Positions 7,648 to 17,075 of a stretch of DNA of 64,000 nucleotides are shown here, one piece after another. The translations under genes and the position numbers were made by a program. The stretch is taken from contig NZ_SLVJ01000020.1 of NCBI RefSeq assembly GCF_004345325.1, forward strand, positions 1 through 64,000, written 5' to 3'. This DNA is from Acinetobacter calcoaceticus. GTDB lineage: Bacteria; Pseudomonadota; Gammaproteobacteria; Pseudomonadales; Moraxellaceae. Numbering within the stretch: the stretch's first letter is position 1; every line of letters begins with the position of its first letter. The notes under the pieces are model-generated. The model made no database searches. It was not told the DNA's origin and saw only the letters and a list, made by a program, of their open reading frames with translations.

Positions 7648-9021
7648 TTATTTGCCATCATCGGGCAGTGGTTTAGATTTACGATTTTTGAGTACGTAGG
7701 CCACAGCCAAACAAATCAACCAGACTGGGATCAGCATCACGGCGATGCGCATACTCGGGGTGATCCACATAATCACCAAGATCGCCAGCATAAATACCAC
7801 ACAGATATAGTTGGTCAGTGGGTAGGCAATACTTGGGAAGGTGCTGACTTTTTTCAGCTGCAACATTTTTTGTTTAAACTTGATATGAGTCAGAGACAGC
7901 ATCATCCAGTTAATCACGATCGCAGAAACCACCAAACTCATGAGTAATTTAAAGGCTTTTTCTGGATAAAGAAAATTTAACAATACACAGATTGCCGTGA
8001 CCATGGCCGAGCATAATATGGCGGTGTAGGGAATCCCACGCGCATTAATCTTGGACAAGATACGCGGTGCATTACCTTGTTCAGCCAGACCCAATAACAT
8101 ACGACTGGTGGCATAACTGGTGCCGTTATAAACCGAGATTGCTGCAGTTAAGACAATAAAGTTGAGTATGCTGGCAACCCAAACACTGCCCAGTGAATCA
8201 AAGATCAGTACAAAGGGGCTACCGCCTTCGGCAATTTGATTCCACGGATATAGGGACAGTAATATAAAAATGGTGCCCACATAAAACAGTAAAATACGGT
8301 AGACGATTTGGTTAATCGCTTTAGGAATGGTTTGAGTCGGGTTTTTAGCTTCTGCTGCTGCGATACCCACCAATTCAATCCCGCCAAAGGAGAACATAAT
8401 AATCGCCATGGCCATGATTAAACCCGTGACCCCATTGGGGAAGAATCCACCCAAGGCCCAAAGATTGGATACCGACGCCGTTTCACCTGCATGACCACTG
8501 GCGAGTAAATAGGCTCCAAAAGCGATCATGCCGATAATGGCCAAGATTTTAATAATTGAAAATCCGAATTCAATTTCACCAAACACTTTGACGTGCATGA
8601 GATTGATCACATTGACAAAGATAAAGAACACCAATGCAGAGACCCAACTTGGAATTTCGGGCCACCAATATTGTACATATAGGCCGATGGCGCTGAGTTC
8701 TGCCATACACACCAAGACATTGAGTACCCAGTAATTCCAACCCGACATAAATCCAGCAAAGGGATTCCAGTATTTAAAGGCAAAAAAACTAAATGAGCCA
8801 CTGACGGGTTCTTCAACCACCATCTCGCCCAATTGACGCATCATAAAAAATGCGATTAAACCCGCAATGGCATAGCCTAAAATAACCGAAGGGCCAGCGA
8901 GTTTAATGGTTTGGGAAATTCCCAAAAATAGCCCAGTACCGATGGACCCGCCCAGTGCAATCAACTGAATATGTCGATTACTGAGTTCGTGTTTTAATTT
9001 GCGTTGCGGTTGAGATGACAT
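7648..9021 (-). CDS. aromatic amino acid permease, AroP/PheP-like (APC family)
   Basis: This 457-residue, 12-TM proton symporter closely resembles the enterobacterial AroP/PheP group. It begins with NRHIQLIALGGSIGTGLFLG and MRQLGEMVVEEPVSGSF, and KILAIIGMIAFG, NQIVYRILLFYVG and LFYVGTIFILLSLYPW follow in the expected order. The likely substrates are phenylalanine, tyrosine and tryptophan; related permeases carry other amino acids, so substrate is inferred. The start at 9021 (MSSQPQRK) is preferred to a farther ATG at 9054: a GGAT sequence precedes it and the family's conserved N-terminus begins soon after. The gene converges on the TonB receptor with a shared terminator and diverges from the K+ channel gene. 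Confidence 0.85.
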   Translation of the reverse strand: MSSQPQRKLKHELSNRHIQLIALGGSIGTGLFLGISQTIKLAGPSVILGYAIAGLIAFFMMRQLGEMVVEEPVSGSFSFFAFKYWNPFAGFMSGWNYWVLNVLVCMAELSAIGLYVQYWWPEIPSWVSALVFFIFVNVINLMHVKVFGEIEFGFSIIKILAIIGMIAFGAYLLASGHAGETASVSNLWALGGFFPNGVTGLIMAMAIIMFSFGGIELVGIAAAEAKNPTQTIPKAINQIVYRILLFYVGTIFILLSLYPWNQIAEGGSPFVLIFDSLGSVWVASILNFIVLTAAISVYNGTSYATSRMLLGLAEQGNAPRILSKINARGIPYTAILCSAMVTAICVLLNFLYPEKAFKLLMSLVVSAIVINWMMLSLTHIKFKQKMLQLKKVSTFPSIAYPLTNYICVVFMLAILVIMWITPSMRIAVMLIPVWLICLAVAYVLKNRKSKPLPDDGK

Positions 9022-9181
9022 AGTTAATCCAATTGAACAGGCATTTAAACCCATTCATGACTCATGATGCTGAGAAAATACTGCCAATATAATAATTATT
9101 TACCAAATATGAAAATTTTATTTTCCAAAAGGCGCTAATTAGACCTGATCTCTACGAAAATGGTTCAAATTTGATTCGATT

Positions 9182-10228
9182 ATGAATTGGCAAATGCGGC
9201 ATGGAGAGATTACCATAAGCGTTGCTTACCCAAAAGATTGGCTCATGATTGTACAAGCCTGGTGCTCACTTAGAAAATTAGTCTATAACTATTTACATAA
9301 CGAAGACTATGAAACACCGCTGACACGCGGATTAAATTACGGATTGGTGATATTAATTGTCGGTAATGTCATTGCCGTGATTTTAGAATCTGTGGATTCT
9401 ATCTATCTCGCATACAAAGTATTTTTCGATGGTTTTGAGTATTTTTCCATTGCCGTGTTTAGTGTGGAATACCTGATGCGCTTTTGGAGTATTGTTGAGA
9501 AAAACCCTGAACAATCTGCTTGGCGATCACGTTGGCAATGGATCACCAGTGGCGCTGCGATTATCGACCTCTTGGCGATCTTACCTGCCTATCTCAACTT
9601 CTTTGTGCATATCGACCTGCGTTTCCTTCGAACCCTAAGATTATTACGCCTGCTTAAACTGACCCGTTATTTTGTTTCGCTACAAATATTATTAAGGGTG
9701 TTTGCGCGTGAAAAAGGTTCCTTCCAAGCGGTGATATTCATCTTAATCATACTCATCGTCATGGCTGCGGCTGGGATGTATGTGGTTGAAAATAAAACTC
9801 AGCCTGAAGTGTTTAGCTCGATACCTGCCGCCTTATGGTGGGCCGTGGTGACGCTCACCACGGTGGGCTATGGCGATGTCACACCAGTGACACCACTCGG
9901 AAAATCCCTCGGGGCGATTATTACCATTTTAGGGGTAGGTTTTGCGGCATTACCAGCGGGTATTTTAGCCAATGGTTTGGCCAATGAACTCGAAGCACGT
10001 AAGCAGGAGTTAGAGTTAAAGTTTCTCAACGTGTTGCAAAACCATAAAATCGATCTGATCGAGGATCATAAGTTGATTGAGGATATCCGTAAACAAGTCG
10101 GATTAACCCCAGAGCAGACCCGAGAGATTGTGTTGCAAATGATCCGTGAACAGGATGGGCAGGAGCGACAGTCTGAAAAACATCAGTATTGTTACTGCCC
10201 CCACTGCGGCAATAAATTACCTGAGTAG
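9182..10228 (+). CDS. voltage-gated-type potassium channel (six-TM ion transporter)
   Basis: The 348-residue protein has the Kv layout. S1-S3 lie in about residues 50-140, an arginine-rich S4 (RFLRTLRLLRLLKLTRY) at about 148-165, then S5, a pore loop with the TTVGYGD potassium selectivity filter at about 226-232, and S6 (ITILGVGFAALPAGILANG). A cytoplasmic coiled tail follows. The last 15 residues contain CYCPHCGNKLPE, a zinc-knuckle-like motif. The start is uncertain: ATG 9182 has no clear ribosome site, and ATG 9245 (MIVQAWC) would remove 21 residues without touching S1. The gene is convergent with the MFS gene downstream. It probably conducts K+ across the inner membrane; gating is unknown. 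Confidence 0.87.
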   Translation: MNWQMRHGEITISVAYPKDWLMIVQAWCSLRKLVYNYLHNEDYETPLTRGLNYGLVILIVGNVIAVILESVDSIYLAYKVFFDGFEYFSIAVFSVEYLMRFWSIVEKNPEQSAWRSRWQWITSGAAIIDLLAILPAYLNFFVHIDLRFLRTLRLLRLLKLTRYFVSLQILLRVFAREKGSFQAVIFILIILIVMAAAGMYVVENKTQPEVFSSIPAALWWAVVTLTTVGYGDVTPVTPLGKSLGAIITILGVGFAALPAGILANGLANELEARKQELELKFLNVLQNHKIDLIEDHKLIEDIRKQVGLTPEQTREIVLQMIREQDGQERQSEKHQYCYCPHCGNKLPE

Positions 10229-10264
10229 GGTAATGCGACGCTGAGCCATTCATTTCACCGCCAT

Positions 10265-11530
10265 CTAGATTTGAGTAGATGGTTGCGCTCTGCGCTGTAT
10301 GGTCAAAGCCATCCATAAAATAATCAAACCACCGAGGCTCAAGCCAAAGCCCACCCAGATCGGAGCGATCCAGCCCATCTGTTGATGGATGACCCAGCCG
10401 CCGAGAAATGCGCCTAAGGCATTGGCAAAGTTAAATGCCGAATGATTGAGTGAGGCGGCAAGGGTTTGTGCATCCCCTGCGATATCCATTAAGCGGGTTT
10501 GTAAGGCACCGCCCAAGCCAAAGATGCACATGCCGATCAGGAACAGCGCCAGCAAAGCGCTATACAGCTGTTGCATCAACATACTGGCCAAGACAAAACT
10601 CAAAGCCGAACTGATGAGGATGCCGATCATGGTGCGATTGAGATTTTTATCGGCCAAACGTCCTGCAACCAGACCGCCAATCACCATGCCCAAACCCAAG
10701 ATCGATAAGGCAATCGGCACGATTTTAATATCAGCTTGGGTGTATTCGGTCAAGATCGGCGAGGCATAGCTATACACTGAAAATAACCCACCAAAACCAA
10801 TCGCACCGATCGCCAAGGTGAGCCACATATTGATATTTTTCAAGCCCGCCAATTCGGTTTTCATGCTCGCCGTGGCATGAACTGCGATCTTGGGTACGCA
10901 GGCAATAATGGCGATCAGACTGCAAATGCCCAGTGCTGCTGAAAGTTGAAAGCCCGCACGCCAACCAAAATGTTGTCCCAACCAGGTTGCCAGTGGCACT
11001 CCAATCACCGTTGCGATGGTCAGGCCCAGCATGATCTGGGAAATGGCAGTGGCACGGCGTTGTGGTCCGGCCAGTTCAGCAGCCACCAAACCTGCAATAC
11101 CAAAGAATGCCCCATGCGGTAGACCAGCGACAAAACGCGAGAGCAATAACAGCTCAGCTTGTTGCGCAAAGGCTGTGGCGAGATTGGCCAAGGCATAAAA
11201 CAGCATCAGACCGATCAACATGGTTTTCTTGGGTACTTTGGCAGCAACAATGGCGATCACGGGCGCACCGACCACCACACCTAAGGCGTAGGCACTGATA
11301 AAATGCCCTGCTTCAGGCACTGTAACTCGGAGATCTGTGGCAATTTCTTGAATCAACCCCATCGCCACGAACTCGGTGGTCCCGATACAAAAGCCACCTA
11401 AGGCCAAGGCAAAGATCGCCCAAAACAGGGAGTAGCTTGTGGTCGGGGGCAGAGCTACGGGGGAGGTCGATGTATTATTTTGCTGAGGTGATACGGATTG
11501 ATTCATAGCGGGCTGTGCTTGATTGCTCAA
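10265..11530 (-). CDS. MFS exporter, DHA1 (AraJ/YdhP-like) family
   Basis: This 421-residue protein has 12 predicted TM helices. The first helix carries GGFCIGTTEFVAMGLI, and later segments include SAYALGVVVGAPV and LLLSRFVAGLPHGAFFGIA. These features mark the drug:H+ antiporter-1 group that contains AraJ and related sugar or drug exporters. A hydrophilic N-terminal leader of about 30 residues (Gln, Ser, Pro and Thr rich) precedes the first helix, so a start farther downstream cannot be excluded. Substrate is unknown. It converges on the channel gene and faces away from gltS across a 318-bp gap. Confidence 0.83.
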   Translation of the reverse strand: MSNQAQPAMNQSVSPQQNNTSTSPVALPPTTSYSLFWAIFALALGGFCIGTTEFVAMGLIQEIATDLRVTVPEAGHFISAYALGVVVGAPVIAIVAAKVPKKTMLIGLMLFYALANLATAFAQQAELLLLSRFVAGLPHGAFFGIAGLVAAELAGPQRRATAISQIMLGLTIATVIGVPLATWLGQHFGWRAGFQLSAALGICSLIAIIACVPKIAVHATASMKTELAGLKNINMWLTLAIGAIGFGGLFSVYSYASPILTEYTQADIKIVPIALSILGLGMVIGGLVAGRLADKNLNRTMIGILISSALSFVLASMLMQQLYSALLALFLIGMCIFGLGGALQTRLMDIAGDAQTLAASLNHSAFNFANALGAFLGGWVIHQQMGWIAPIWVGFGLSLGGLIILWMALTIQRRAQPSTQI

Positions 11531-11848
11531 ACACGATCTGAATTAAAATTTGCTAAATTTAATCACATGCTTGGATAAAACTCACGTAAAACGTTTTTTG
11601 TTTTAGCAAAGCAGAAATCAGCACAGTGTCATTTTAGAAAAGTGTAACGCTGTGCAATCAAGCGAATATATTAAATTAATCAGTGCTACTATTTAAAATA
11701 TTGGTGGTTATGAGCTATGTCATATAACTTCATTGCCATTCTATGAATAACAACCCTTTATTTAAATCAAAAATATCTGCAATAACATTTCAATCTTGAC
11801 TTCAATACAAGATACATCGCGCAGAAATACAATACTCTAGGACTTTTT
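11531..11848. other. 318-bp divergent intergenic region, MFS gene / gltS
   Basis: AT-rich spacer that must hold promoters for both flanking genes. A TTGACT -35-like hexamer lies near 11797, but no well-spaced -10 was convincing. No ORF, strong hairpin or operator was recognised. Confidence 0.5.
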
Positions 11849-13075
11849 ATGAATTTTCAGGTAGATGCGTTTGGCACTATTATCATTGCAGTCTTGGTCC
11901 TGTTTGTGGGGCGATTTTTACTGCAAAAAATCAGTTTTCTGAGAAATTACAATATTCCTGAGCCCGTCGCCGGTGGTTTGGTTGCAGCTCTATTGGCCTT
12001 TGTCCTGTATCGATATTTTAATATCAGTGCCAGTTTCGACGCACAAATTCAAAATGTCCTCATGTTGATGTTCTTTACCTCCATCGGTTTGAGTGCCAGT
12101 TTTACCAAGCTCAAAAAAGGCGGTAAATCCCTATTGGTCTTTTTGTTTTGTGTGGCAGGTTATGTCTTGGTGCAAAACGCAGTAGGGATGAGTCTTGCCA
12201 CGGTATTGGGCCTTGATCCACTCATCGGCTTGATCGCAGGGTCGATTACCTTAACAGGTGGGCATGGAACGGCAGGAGCTTGGGGCAGTATCTTAGAGCA
12301 GGACTATGGGATTCAAGGCGCTGTGGTCTTGGGCATGGCCAGTGCGACCTTTGGACTGGTAATCGGCGGTATTATGGGAGGTCCCGTTGCTAAGTTTTTG
12401 ATTAAACGTCATCAATTGGCTGATGCGAGTAACAGCAACGATGGCAGTGATGATAATGATGACCTGCCGCAGACCGATGTTGCTACATTCGAATATTCAA
12501 AGAAAACCCGTCTAATCACAGCCAGCAACGCCATCACTACTTTCGGGATGTTTGCAGGCTGTATTTTTATGGCAGACTTGATGAGCAATTTTAGTGCTGG
12601 AAAATGGTTTGAATTGCCGACTTTTGTCTGGGCGTTGGGTTCAGGGGTGTTGTTGCGTAATGTGATGGAGCTTGGACTGAAGCAGAAAATATTTGACCGC
12701 GCCATCGATGTGTTTGGTAATGCCTCTTTGTCGCTGTATTTGGCGATGGCGTTACTGTCGTTAAAATTGTGGCTTTTGGCGGATCTGGCTGGGGCTCTGG
12801 TGGTGATCTTGTTGGTGCAAGCCTTAGTCTTGGCATTGTATACCACTTTTGTGACCTTCAATGTTATGGGCAAAGACTATGATGCAGCCGTCTTGTCAGC
12901 AGGGCATTGTGGCTTTGGCATGGGAGCGACTCCGACTGCAATTGCCAATATTCAGGCAGTGACCAATATGTACGGGACCTCGCACAAAGCCTTCCTGATC
13001 ATCCCACTCTGTGGCGCATTTTTTATCGATATTATTAATGCGATCGTGATTCAGAGTATTTTAAAATTTTTCTAA
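11849..13075 (+). CDS. gltS: sodium/glutamate symporter GltS
   Basis: The 408-residue protein matches the GltS family along its whole length. The N-terminal half has NIPEPVAGGLVAALL and FFTSIGLSASF, and the signature LTGGHGTAGAWG lies at about residues 136-147. The second inverted half contains SAGHCGFGMGATPTAIANIQA. GltS imports glutamate with Na+ across the inner membrane. A charged Asp/Asn-rich loop (about residues 190-212) separates the halves. It is a single gene; the preceding CTAGGACTTTTT gives a modest ribosome site. Confidence 0.95.
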   Translation: MNFQVDAFGTIIIAVLVLFVGRFLLQKISFLRNYNIPEPVAGGLVAALLAFVLYRYFNISASFDAQIQNVLMLMFFTSIGLSASFTKLKKGGKSLLVFLFCVAGYVLVQNAVGMSLATVLGLDPLIGLIAGSITLTGGHGTAGAWGSILEQDYGIQGAVVLGMASATFGLVIGGIMGGPVAKFLIKRHQLADASNSNDGSDDNDDLPQTDVATFEYSKKTRLITASNAITTFGMFAGCIFMADLMSNFSAGKWFELPTFVWALGSGVLLRNVMELGLKQKIFDRAIDVFGNASLSLYLAMALLSLKLWLLADLAGALVVILLVQALVLALYTTFVTFNVMGKDYDAAVLSAGHCGFGMGATPTAIANIQAVTNMYGTSHKAFLIIPLCGAFFIDIINAIVIQSILKFF

Positions 13076-13124
13076 TCCTGCTTGATTTGTTTTAAGGTTA
13101 AATTGACTCAGGCGATTGGCGCGC

Positions 13125-13790
13125 TTAGTCTTCCTCATCCATGGCATTGCTATAAAATTTCTCACCCAAACGGATGCGATCACGGCCTTGGCTCATACGC
13201 CAGCGGTTGGTGTCACGTAGTGAGTACACGCAACCACAGTATTCTTGTTGATAAAATTCTTCACGTTTACTGATTTCGATCATGCGACTGGCGCCACCTG
13301 CCTTACGCCAGTTGTAGTCCCAGTAGCTGATCTCTGGATAATGTGCTGCGGCGCGTAGTCCACAATCATTGATCTGCTTCATGTTCTTCCAGCGTGAAAT
13401 CCCCAGTGAACTGCTGATCAGGCTATAGCCATTTTCATAGGCATAGAGTGCAGTGCGTTCAAAGCGCATATCAAAACACATCGTGCAACGAATGCCACGC
13501 TCAGGTTCATTTTCCATCCCCTTGGCACGTGCAAACCAGTTGTCGGTGTCATAATCGCAGTCGATAAAGGGAATATTATGCTTCTCAGCAAAGCGGATAT
13601 TCTCGTCTTTACGGATCAGATATTCTTTCACTGGATGAATATTGGGATTATAAAAAAAGATTGCAAAGGGGATTTCAGATTCCAGTAATGCTTCCATCAC
13701 TTCACCCGAACATGGCGCACAACACGAATGCAGTAATAACTGCTGATGACCATCTGGGAGTTGGAGTTTGGCACGTACTGAAGCGGACAT
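13125..13790 (-). CDS. queH: epoxyqueuosine reductase QueH
   Basis: The 221-residue protein belongs to the QueH (formerly DUF208) family, which performs the last step of queuosine synthesis in tRNA: reduction of epoxyqueuosine to queuosine. It replaces the unrelated cobalamin-dependent QueG. Cys residues that bind the metal cofactors are in place: HSCCAPCS (C23, C24, C27), [11 protein letters not shown] near residue 103, and YCGCVYS near 190. The FFYNPNIHP and DYDTDNW motifs are also typical. It converges closely on gltS (49 bp) and diverges from metR. Confidence 0.95.
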   Translation of the reverse strand: MSASVRAKLQLPDGHQQLLLHSCCAPCSGEVMEALLESEIPFAIFFYNPNIHPVKEYLIRKDENIRFAEKHNIPFIDCDYDTDNWFARAKGMENEPERGIRCTMCFDMRFERTALYAYENGYSLISSSLGISRWKNMKQINDCGLRAAAHYPEISYWDYNWRKAGGASRMIEISKREEFYQQEYCGCVYSLRDTNRWRMSQGRDRIRLGEKFYSNAMDEED

Positions 13791-14122
13791 AACACTGCAT
13801 CACATTGTTAAAGGGCGATGCTAGATATTATTGCAAGTTGGGTGGAGGCTGGGTAATGAATCTTTTTCAGTTCAAGATGAAGATCATTCAGTAAAAAAAC
13901 CGCATCAGCTGGCTCATGCGCTATGCACTAAACTTATATTATTTTGTGGTTTTAATTATTCTGTAGTTTAAATTATTTTTTGGGTTTAATTGTTTTTTGC
14001 GTAAGTTGTCCGCGATGAGGCGCTGTGGATCGACTTGCTCAGCATCATTAAATATTTTTCAAGTTGAGGCAAACTAAATAATTTAACTGTATACTGAATA
14101 AAATTCATTTGTGCGATACCTC
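13791..14122. other. 332-bp divergent intergenic region, queH / metR
   Basis: Besides the MetR box at its right end, it holds three imperfect AT-rich repeats of about 18 bp at 13941-13994 (GTGGTTTTAATTATT, GTAGTTTAAATTATT, TGGGTTTAATTGTTT). On the minus strand a small CGCAT/ATGCG stem followed by GTTTTTTT lies near 13892-13920 and would read as a terminator ahead of queH. No ORF is supported. Confidence 0.45.
14095..14107. promoter_or_regulatory. MetR binding site
   Basis: TGAATAAAATTCA is an exact fit to the MetR consensus TGAANNNNNTTCA. It lies 15 bp before the metR start and overlaps a TATACT -10-like element, which fits autoregulation of metR as known in enterobacteria. Confidence 0.6.
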
Positions 14123-15043
14123 ATGTTAGAATTCCGCCATCTTAAAACCTTAACTGCCTTGCGTGAGCATGGTTCATTGGTTGCAGCAGCCAACGATCTT
14201 TGCCTAACGCCATCTGCTATTTCTCATCAACTCAAAGAGTTAGATCATTGGTATGGAGTAGAGGTGGTCAATCGTCGCAGTCGACCGGTGACTTTTTCTA
14301 ACGTTGGGCAGCGCTTACTCAAGCTTGCGGATGATGTACTGCCACAGATCCAAATCACCCATTCTGATATTACCCGTATTGTGCATGGTCAAACGGGACG
14401 GATCATCTTTTCATCTGAGTGCCATAGTTGCTTTGATTGGTTAATGCCATTACTGAATCAATATCGCCATCAATATCCCGATGTGGATTTGGATTTTGCT
14501 TCAGGTTTTGAGGCCAATCCACATGAGTTGTTGCAAAATGGCGAGTTTGACCTATTGATTACTGCTGATCCCATCAATTTAAAAGGCATCGAGTATTTTC
14601 CTATATTTGAATATGAATCGCGCTTGGTACTCTCCAATACCCATGCCTTGGTGCGACAGGAAAATATCTCAATCCAAGATTTAGCCGACCAAACCTTGAT
14701 TACTTATCCCGTGGATAAGCATCGTCTGGACATCATGGCGCATCTGTTTATCCCTGCCAATATACTGCCCAAGCAGATTCGAACCACGGACTTGACTCAG
14801 ATGTTAATCCAATTGGTTGCCAGTGGACGAGGGATTGCGGCATTGCCGGATTGGGTGGTGAATGAGTATGAGCAAAAGGGTTGGGTGACCTCTAAACGTC
14901 TGAGTTGTGCATCACCACAAGGTCTGCGCCGTAGTCTGTATGCAGGTTATCGAATCGAAGAAAAAGAGAAGAGCTATTTTGAGGGCTTCTTAAAACAGCT
15001 GGAGAAATTCTCACTGAAACGACATAGTTATTATTCACATTAA
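14123..15043 (+). CDS. metR: LysR-type regulator MetR
   Basis: This 306-residue LysR-family activator has an N-terminal winged helix (FRHLKTLTALREHGSL, SAISHQLKELD) and a substrate-binding domain. Residues match E. coli MetR closely, including SSECHSCFDWLMP, EFDLLITADP and GRGIAALPDWVV. MetR senses homocysteine and controls methionine synthesis genes such as metE, metF and glyA. None of these lies in the window, so it acts in trans. The ATG at 14123 (MLEFRHL) is chosen over the GTG at 14111 because it aligns with the family N-terminus, although no clear ribosome site precedes it. A MetR box lies just upstream. Confidence 0.93.
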   Translation: MLEFRHLKTLTALREHGSLVAAANDLCLTPSAISHQLKELDHWYGVEVVNRRSRPVTFSNVGQRLLKLADDVLPQIQITHSDITRIVHGQTGRIIFSSECHSCFDWLMPLLNQYRHQYPDVDLDFASGFEANPHELLQNGEFDLLITADPINLKGIEYFPIFEYESRLVLSNTHALVRQENISIQDLADQTLITYPVDKHRLDIMAHLFIPANILPKQIRTTDLTQMLIQLVASGRGIAALPDWVVNEYEQKGWVTSKRLSCASPQGLRRSLYAGYRIEEKEKSYFEGFLKQLEKFSLKRHSYYSH

Positions 15044-15096
15044 TGGGGAATGCACGCAGGCAATGGCCGTGCGCTCAGCCTATAAATACCCAATTG

Positions 15097-15561
15097 TCAG
15101 CCGGGTTTGATGCCGATTAACAATGACAATAGGCCTGCTGCAATCAGTGGGCCGACCGGTACACCGCGCAGTACTGCCACGCCTGCCACCGTACCAATCA
15201 ATAAGCCTGCAACTACATCGGGCTGATTGGACATGAGTTTTACCCCACGACCACCAAGCCATGCCACGGCTAAGCCGATGCCGATTGCCAATAAGGACTT
15301 CCAACTTAAAAATGATTTGAGGATCGCTTCACCCGGTAATTTACCACTGGCGATTGGGGTCAACACGCCAATGGTCAAGATGATAATGCCAATATGCAGG
15401 CCATAATTTTGCAGATAGGGAAAGTATTCACTCAATGGTGTGATTCTAAAAATGATCAATACTGCGGCAGCAATGGTGATGGATGAATTGTGACTGAGTA
15501 CACCACAGGCCAATAGCACGATTAAAACGATCAGGTTTAAATCCAAATTGGATAGGCTCAT
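15097..15561 (-). CDS. UPF0756 (DUF441, YeaL-like) membrane protein
   Basis: This small integral membrane protein of about 154 residues has four to five TM segments and matches the YeaL/UPF0756 family. Motifs seen are [47 protein letters not shown] and [21 protein letters not shown]. The family is widespread and has no established function. The start at 15561 (MSLSNLDLN) is preferred because the sequence before it is not family-like; ATGs at 15576 and 15597 are alternatives. It is convergent with metR. Confidence 0.88.
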   Translation of the reverse strand: MSLSNLDLNLIVLIVLLACGVLSHNSSITIAAAVLIIFRITPLSEYFPYLQNYGLHIGIIILTIGVLTPIASGKLPGEAILKSFLSWKSLLAIGIGLAVAWLGGRGVKLMSNQPDVVAGLLIGTVAGVAVLRGVPVGPLIAAGLLSLLIGIKPG

Positions 15562-15769
15562 AACAATGCAGGTCATTTTGAACAAGTAGGGCGGCATTAT
15601 AGCCCTAACTGTGCCGTGAAATAACAGCGCCAGTCGTGCATTGATCGATACTGGGTCTAAGTGGGTGGTCTAAATAGGTCGGCATATATTGTTTCAGGTG
15701 GGTGCACGATGATGAGCGGTGATGGCTGTTATGCGGTAGAATAGCCGCTCTTAAGATGAGGGTATCGCT

Positions 15770-16495
15770 ATGCTGTTGGAAAAAATGTTGCAATCACAAG
15801 GATTTGGTTCGCGAAAACATTGCCAACAGTTGATTAAATCTGGCGCAGTCAGCATTGCAAATCAAGTGATCAGCGAGCCTAAATTTAAACTCCAACTACA
15901 AGATTTACAGTTTCGAGTTTATGGCAAAGACTATTGCTACCGTGAAAAAGTCTATATCGCGCTGCATAAACCTGAGCATTATGAATGTTCACATCAATCC
16001 ACCCATCATCAAAGCGTATTTGATCTGTTTGATGAGAGCTTGATTAATCGAGGTATTCAGTGTGTAGGACGCTTAGACCAAGACACGACCGGCTTGTTGC
16101 TGCTCACCGATGATGGTCAATTTTTGCAAGCCCTGACCCATCCGAAGAAGCATGTGCCCAAGGTCTATCAAGTTCGAACAGTAGACCCGATCCCACAGCA
16201 GCAACTCGATGATCTCAGTACCGGCGTAGAACTACGCAATGAAAAGGGGATCTATGCAGCAACTGATGTAACGCTTGTAGACAGTCATGCATTGCAAATG
16301 ACCATCCATCAAGGGGTCTATCATCAAGTTAAACGCATGTTGGCTGCCGTGGGCAATAAGGTTGAGCAACTGCATCGTGCCCAAGTGGGACAGTTACAGT
16401 TGCAACAATTAGCGCAGGGTGAATGGATGTATTTAAACTTGGAGCAACTCGAAGCGACCAAGCAGCAGTCTGAAACGGGGCTGATTATTATCTAA
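15770..16495 (+). CDS. rsuA: 16S rRNA pseudouridine synthase RsuA-type
   Basis: The 241-residue protein has an N-terminal S4 RNA-binding domain (LEKMLQSQGFGSRKHCQQLI). The RsuA/RluB-type catalytic domain follows, with GRLDQDTTGLLLLTDDG holding the catalytic Asp at about residue 103, YQVRT and HQVKRMLAAVGNKV. RsuA makes pseudouridine 516 in 16S rRNA. Length and a short S4 domain fit RsuA better than RluB/E/F, but a close paralogue cannot be excluded. The gene diverges from the UPF0756 gene and has a poor ribosome site. Confidence 0.87.
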   Translation: MLLEKMLQSQGFGSRKHCQQLIKSGAVSIANQVISEPKFKLQLQDLQFRVYGKDYCYREKVYIALHKPEHYECSHQSTHHQSVFDLFDESLINRGIQCVGRLDQDTTGLLLLTDDGQFLQALTHPKKHVPKVYQVRTVDPIPQQQLDDLSTGVELRNEKGIYAATDVTLVDSHALQMTIHQGVYHQVKRMLAAVGNKVEQLHRAQVGQLQLQQLAQGEWMYLNLEQLEATKQQSETGLIII

Positions 16496-16537
16496 ATCTT
16501 TTGGGTACTCAATTTGAGCACTGCATTTGGTCTAAGT

Positions 16538-16981
16538 TCATTTTAAAAAGCAGTGATAACTCTGAAACGCATCATCTTTAATAAAACCCATCTTTTCATA
16601 GAGCTTATGCGATTGGATATTACTCTTTTGGGTTTCAAGGCTGATCCGCAGTGCTTGTTCCTGTCGAGCAAATAAGATCGCCGTGTCAATCAACTGCTTG
16701 GCAGAGCCTTGACGCCTAAAGTCAGGGGTAACATAGACATCATCTAGGATGTAGTAACGAGCGCAGGCCAGAGAGGAAAAACCTAAATATAACAATACAA
16801 AACCAGTGATGGTTTCATCCTTGAAATGCACGAAAATTACACTTTCTTTGTTCTGGAAACGTTGTTTTAGAAATTGGAATGATTCTTGGATATTGCTTGA
16901 TGCGCCATAAAATTGGCGATATTCATCAAATAAAACAGCAAGTTGCTCTAAGTCTTCAACGGTTGCGCGACGTACAATCAT
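16538..16981 (-). CDS. GNAT-family N-acetyltransferase
   Basis: This 147-residue single-domain GNAT protein has IVRRATVEDLEQLAVLFDEY at the N-terminus. The acetyl-CoA binding loop VTPDFRRQGSAKQLID (R/Q-x-x-G-x-A) and a C-terminal SHKLYEKMGF also fit the family. The start at 16981 is supported by an AAAGAGAG ribosome site; ORF extension to 17017 would overlap that site. Its substrate is unknown. It lies 94 bp downstream of, and in the same direction as, a ribbon-helix-helix RelB/DinJ-like gene, an arrangement that resembles GNAT toxin-antitoxin pairs, but its closest look is that of an ordinary metabolite or protein acetyltransferase. Confidence 0.8.
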   Translation of the reverse strand: MIVRRATVEDLEQLAVLFDEYRQFYGASSNIQESFQFLKQRFQNKESVIFVHFKDETITGFVLLYLGFSSLACARYYILDDVYVTPDFRRQGSAKQLIDTAILFARQEQALRISLETQKSNIQSHKLYEKMGFIKDDAFQSYHCFLK

Positions 16982-17075
16982 AGTTGCTCTCTTTGCCATT
17001 GTTATTCTGTCGTGCAAAAGAGCATAGCGAACTCAAGCTGTTTTAAATAAGCCGTTTATGTAACATGGACTGGGT

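Noticed and set aside
12412..12873. 153-residue ORF on the minus strand inside gltS
   Set aside because: It is a shadow of a complete, well-conserved gene and resembles no known protein.
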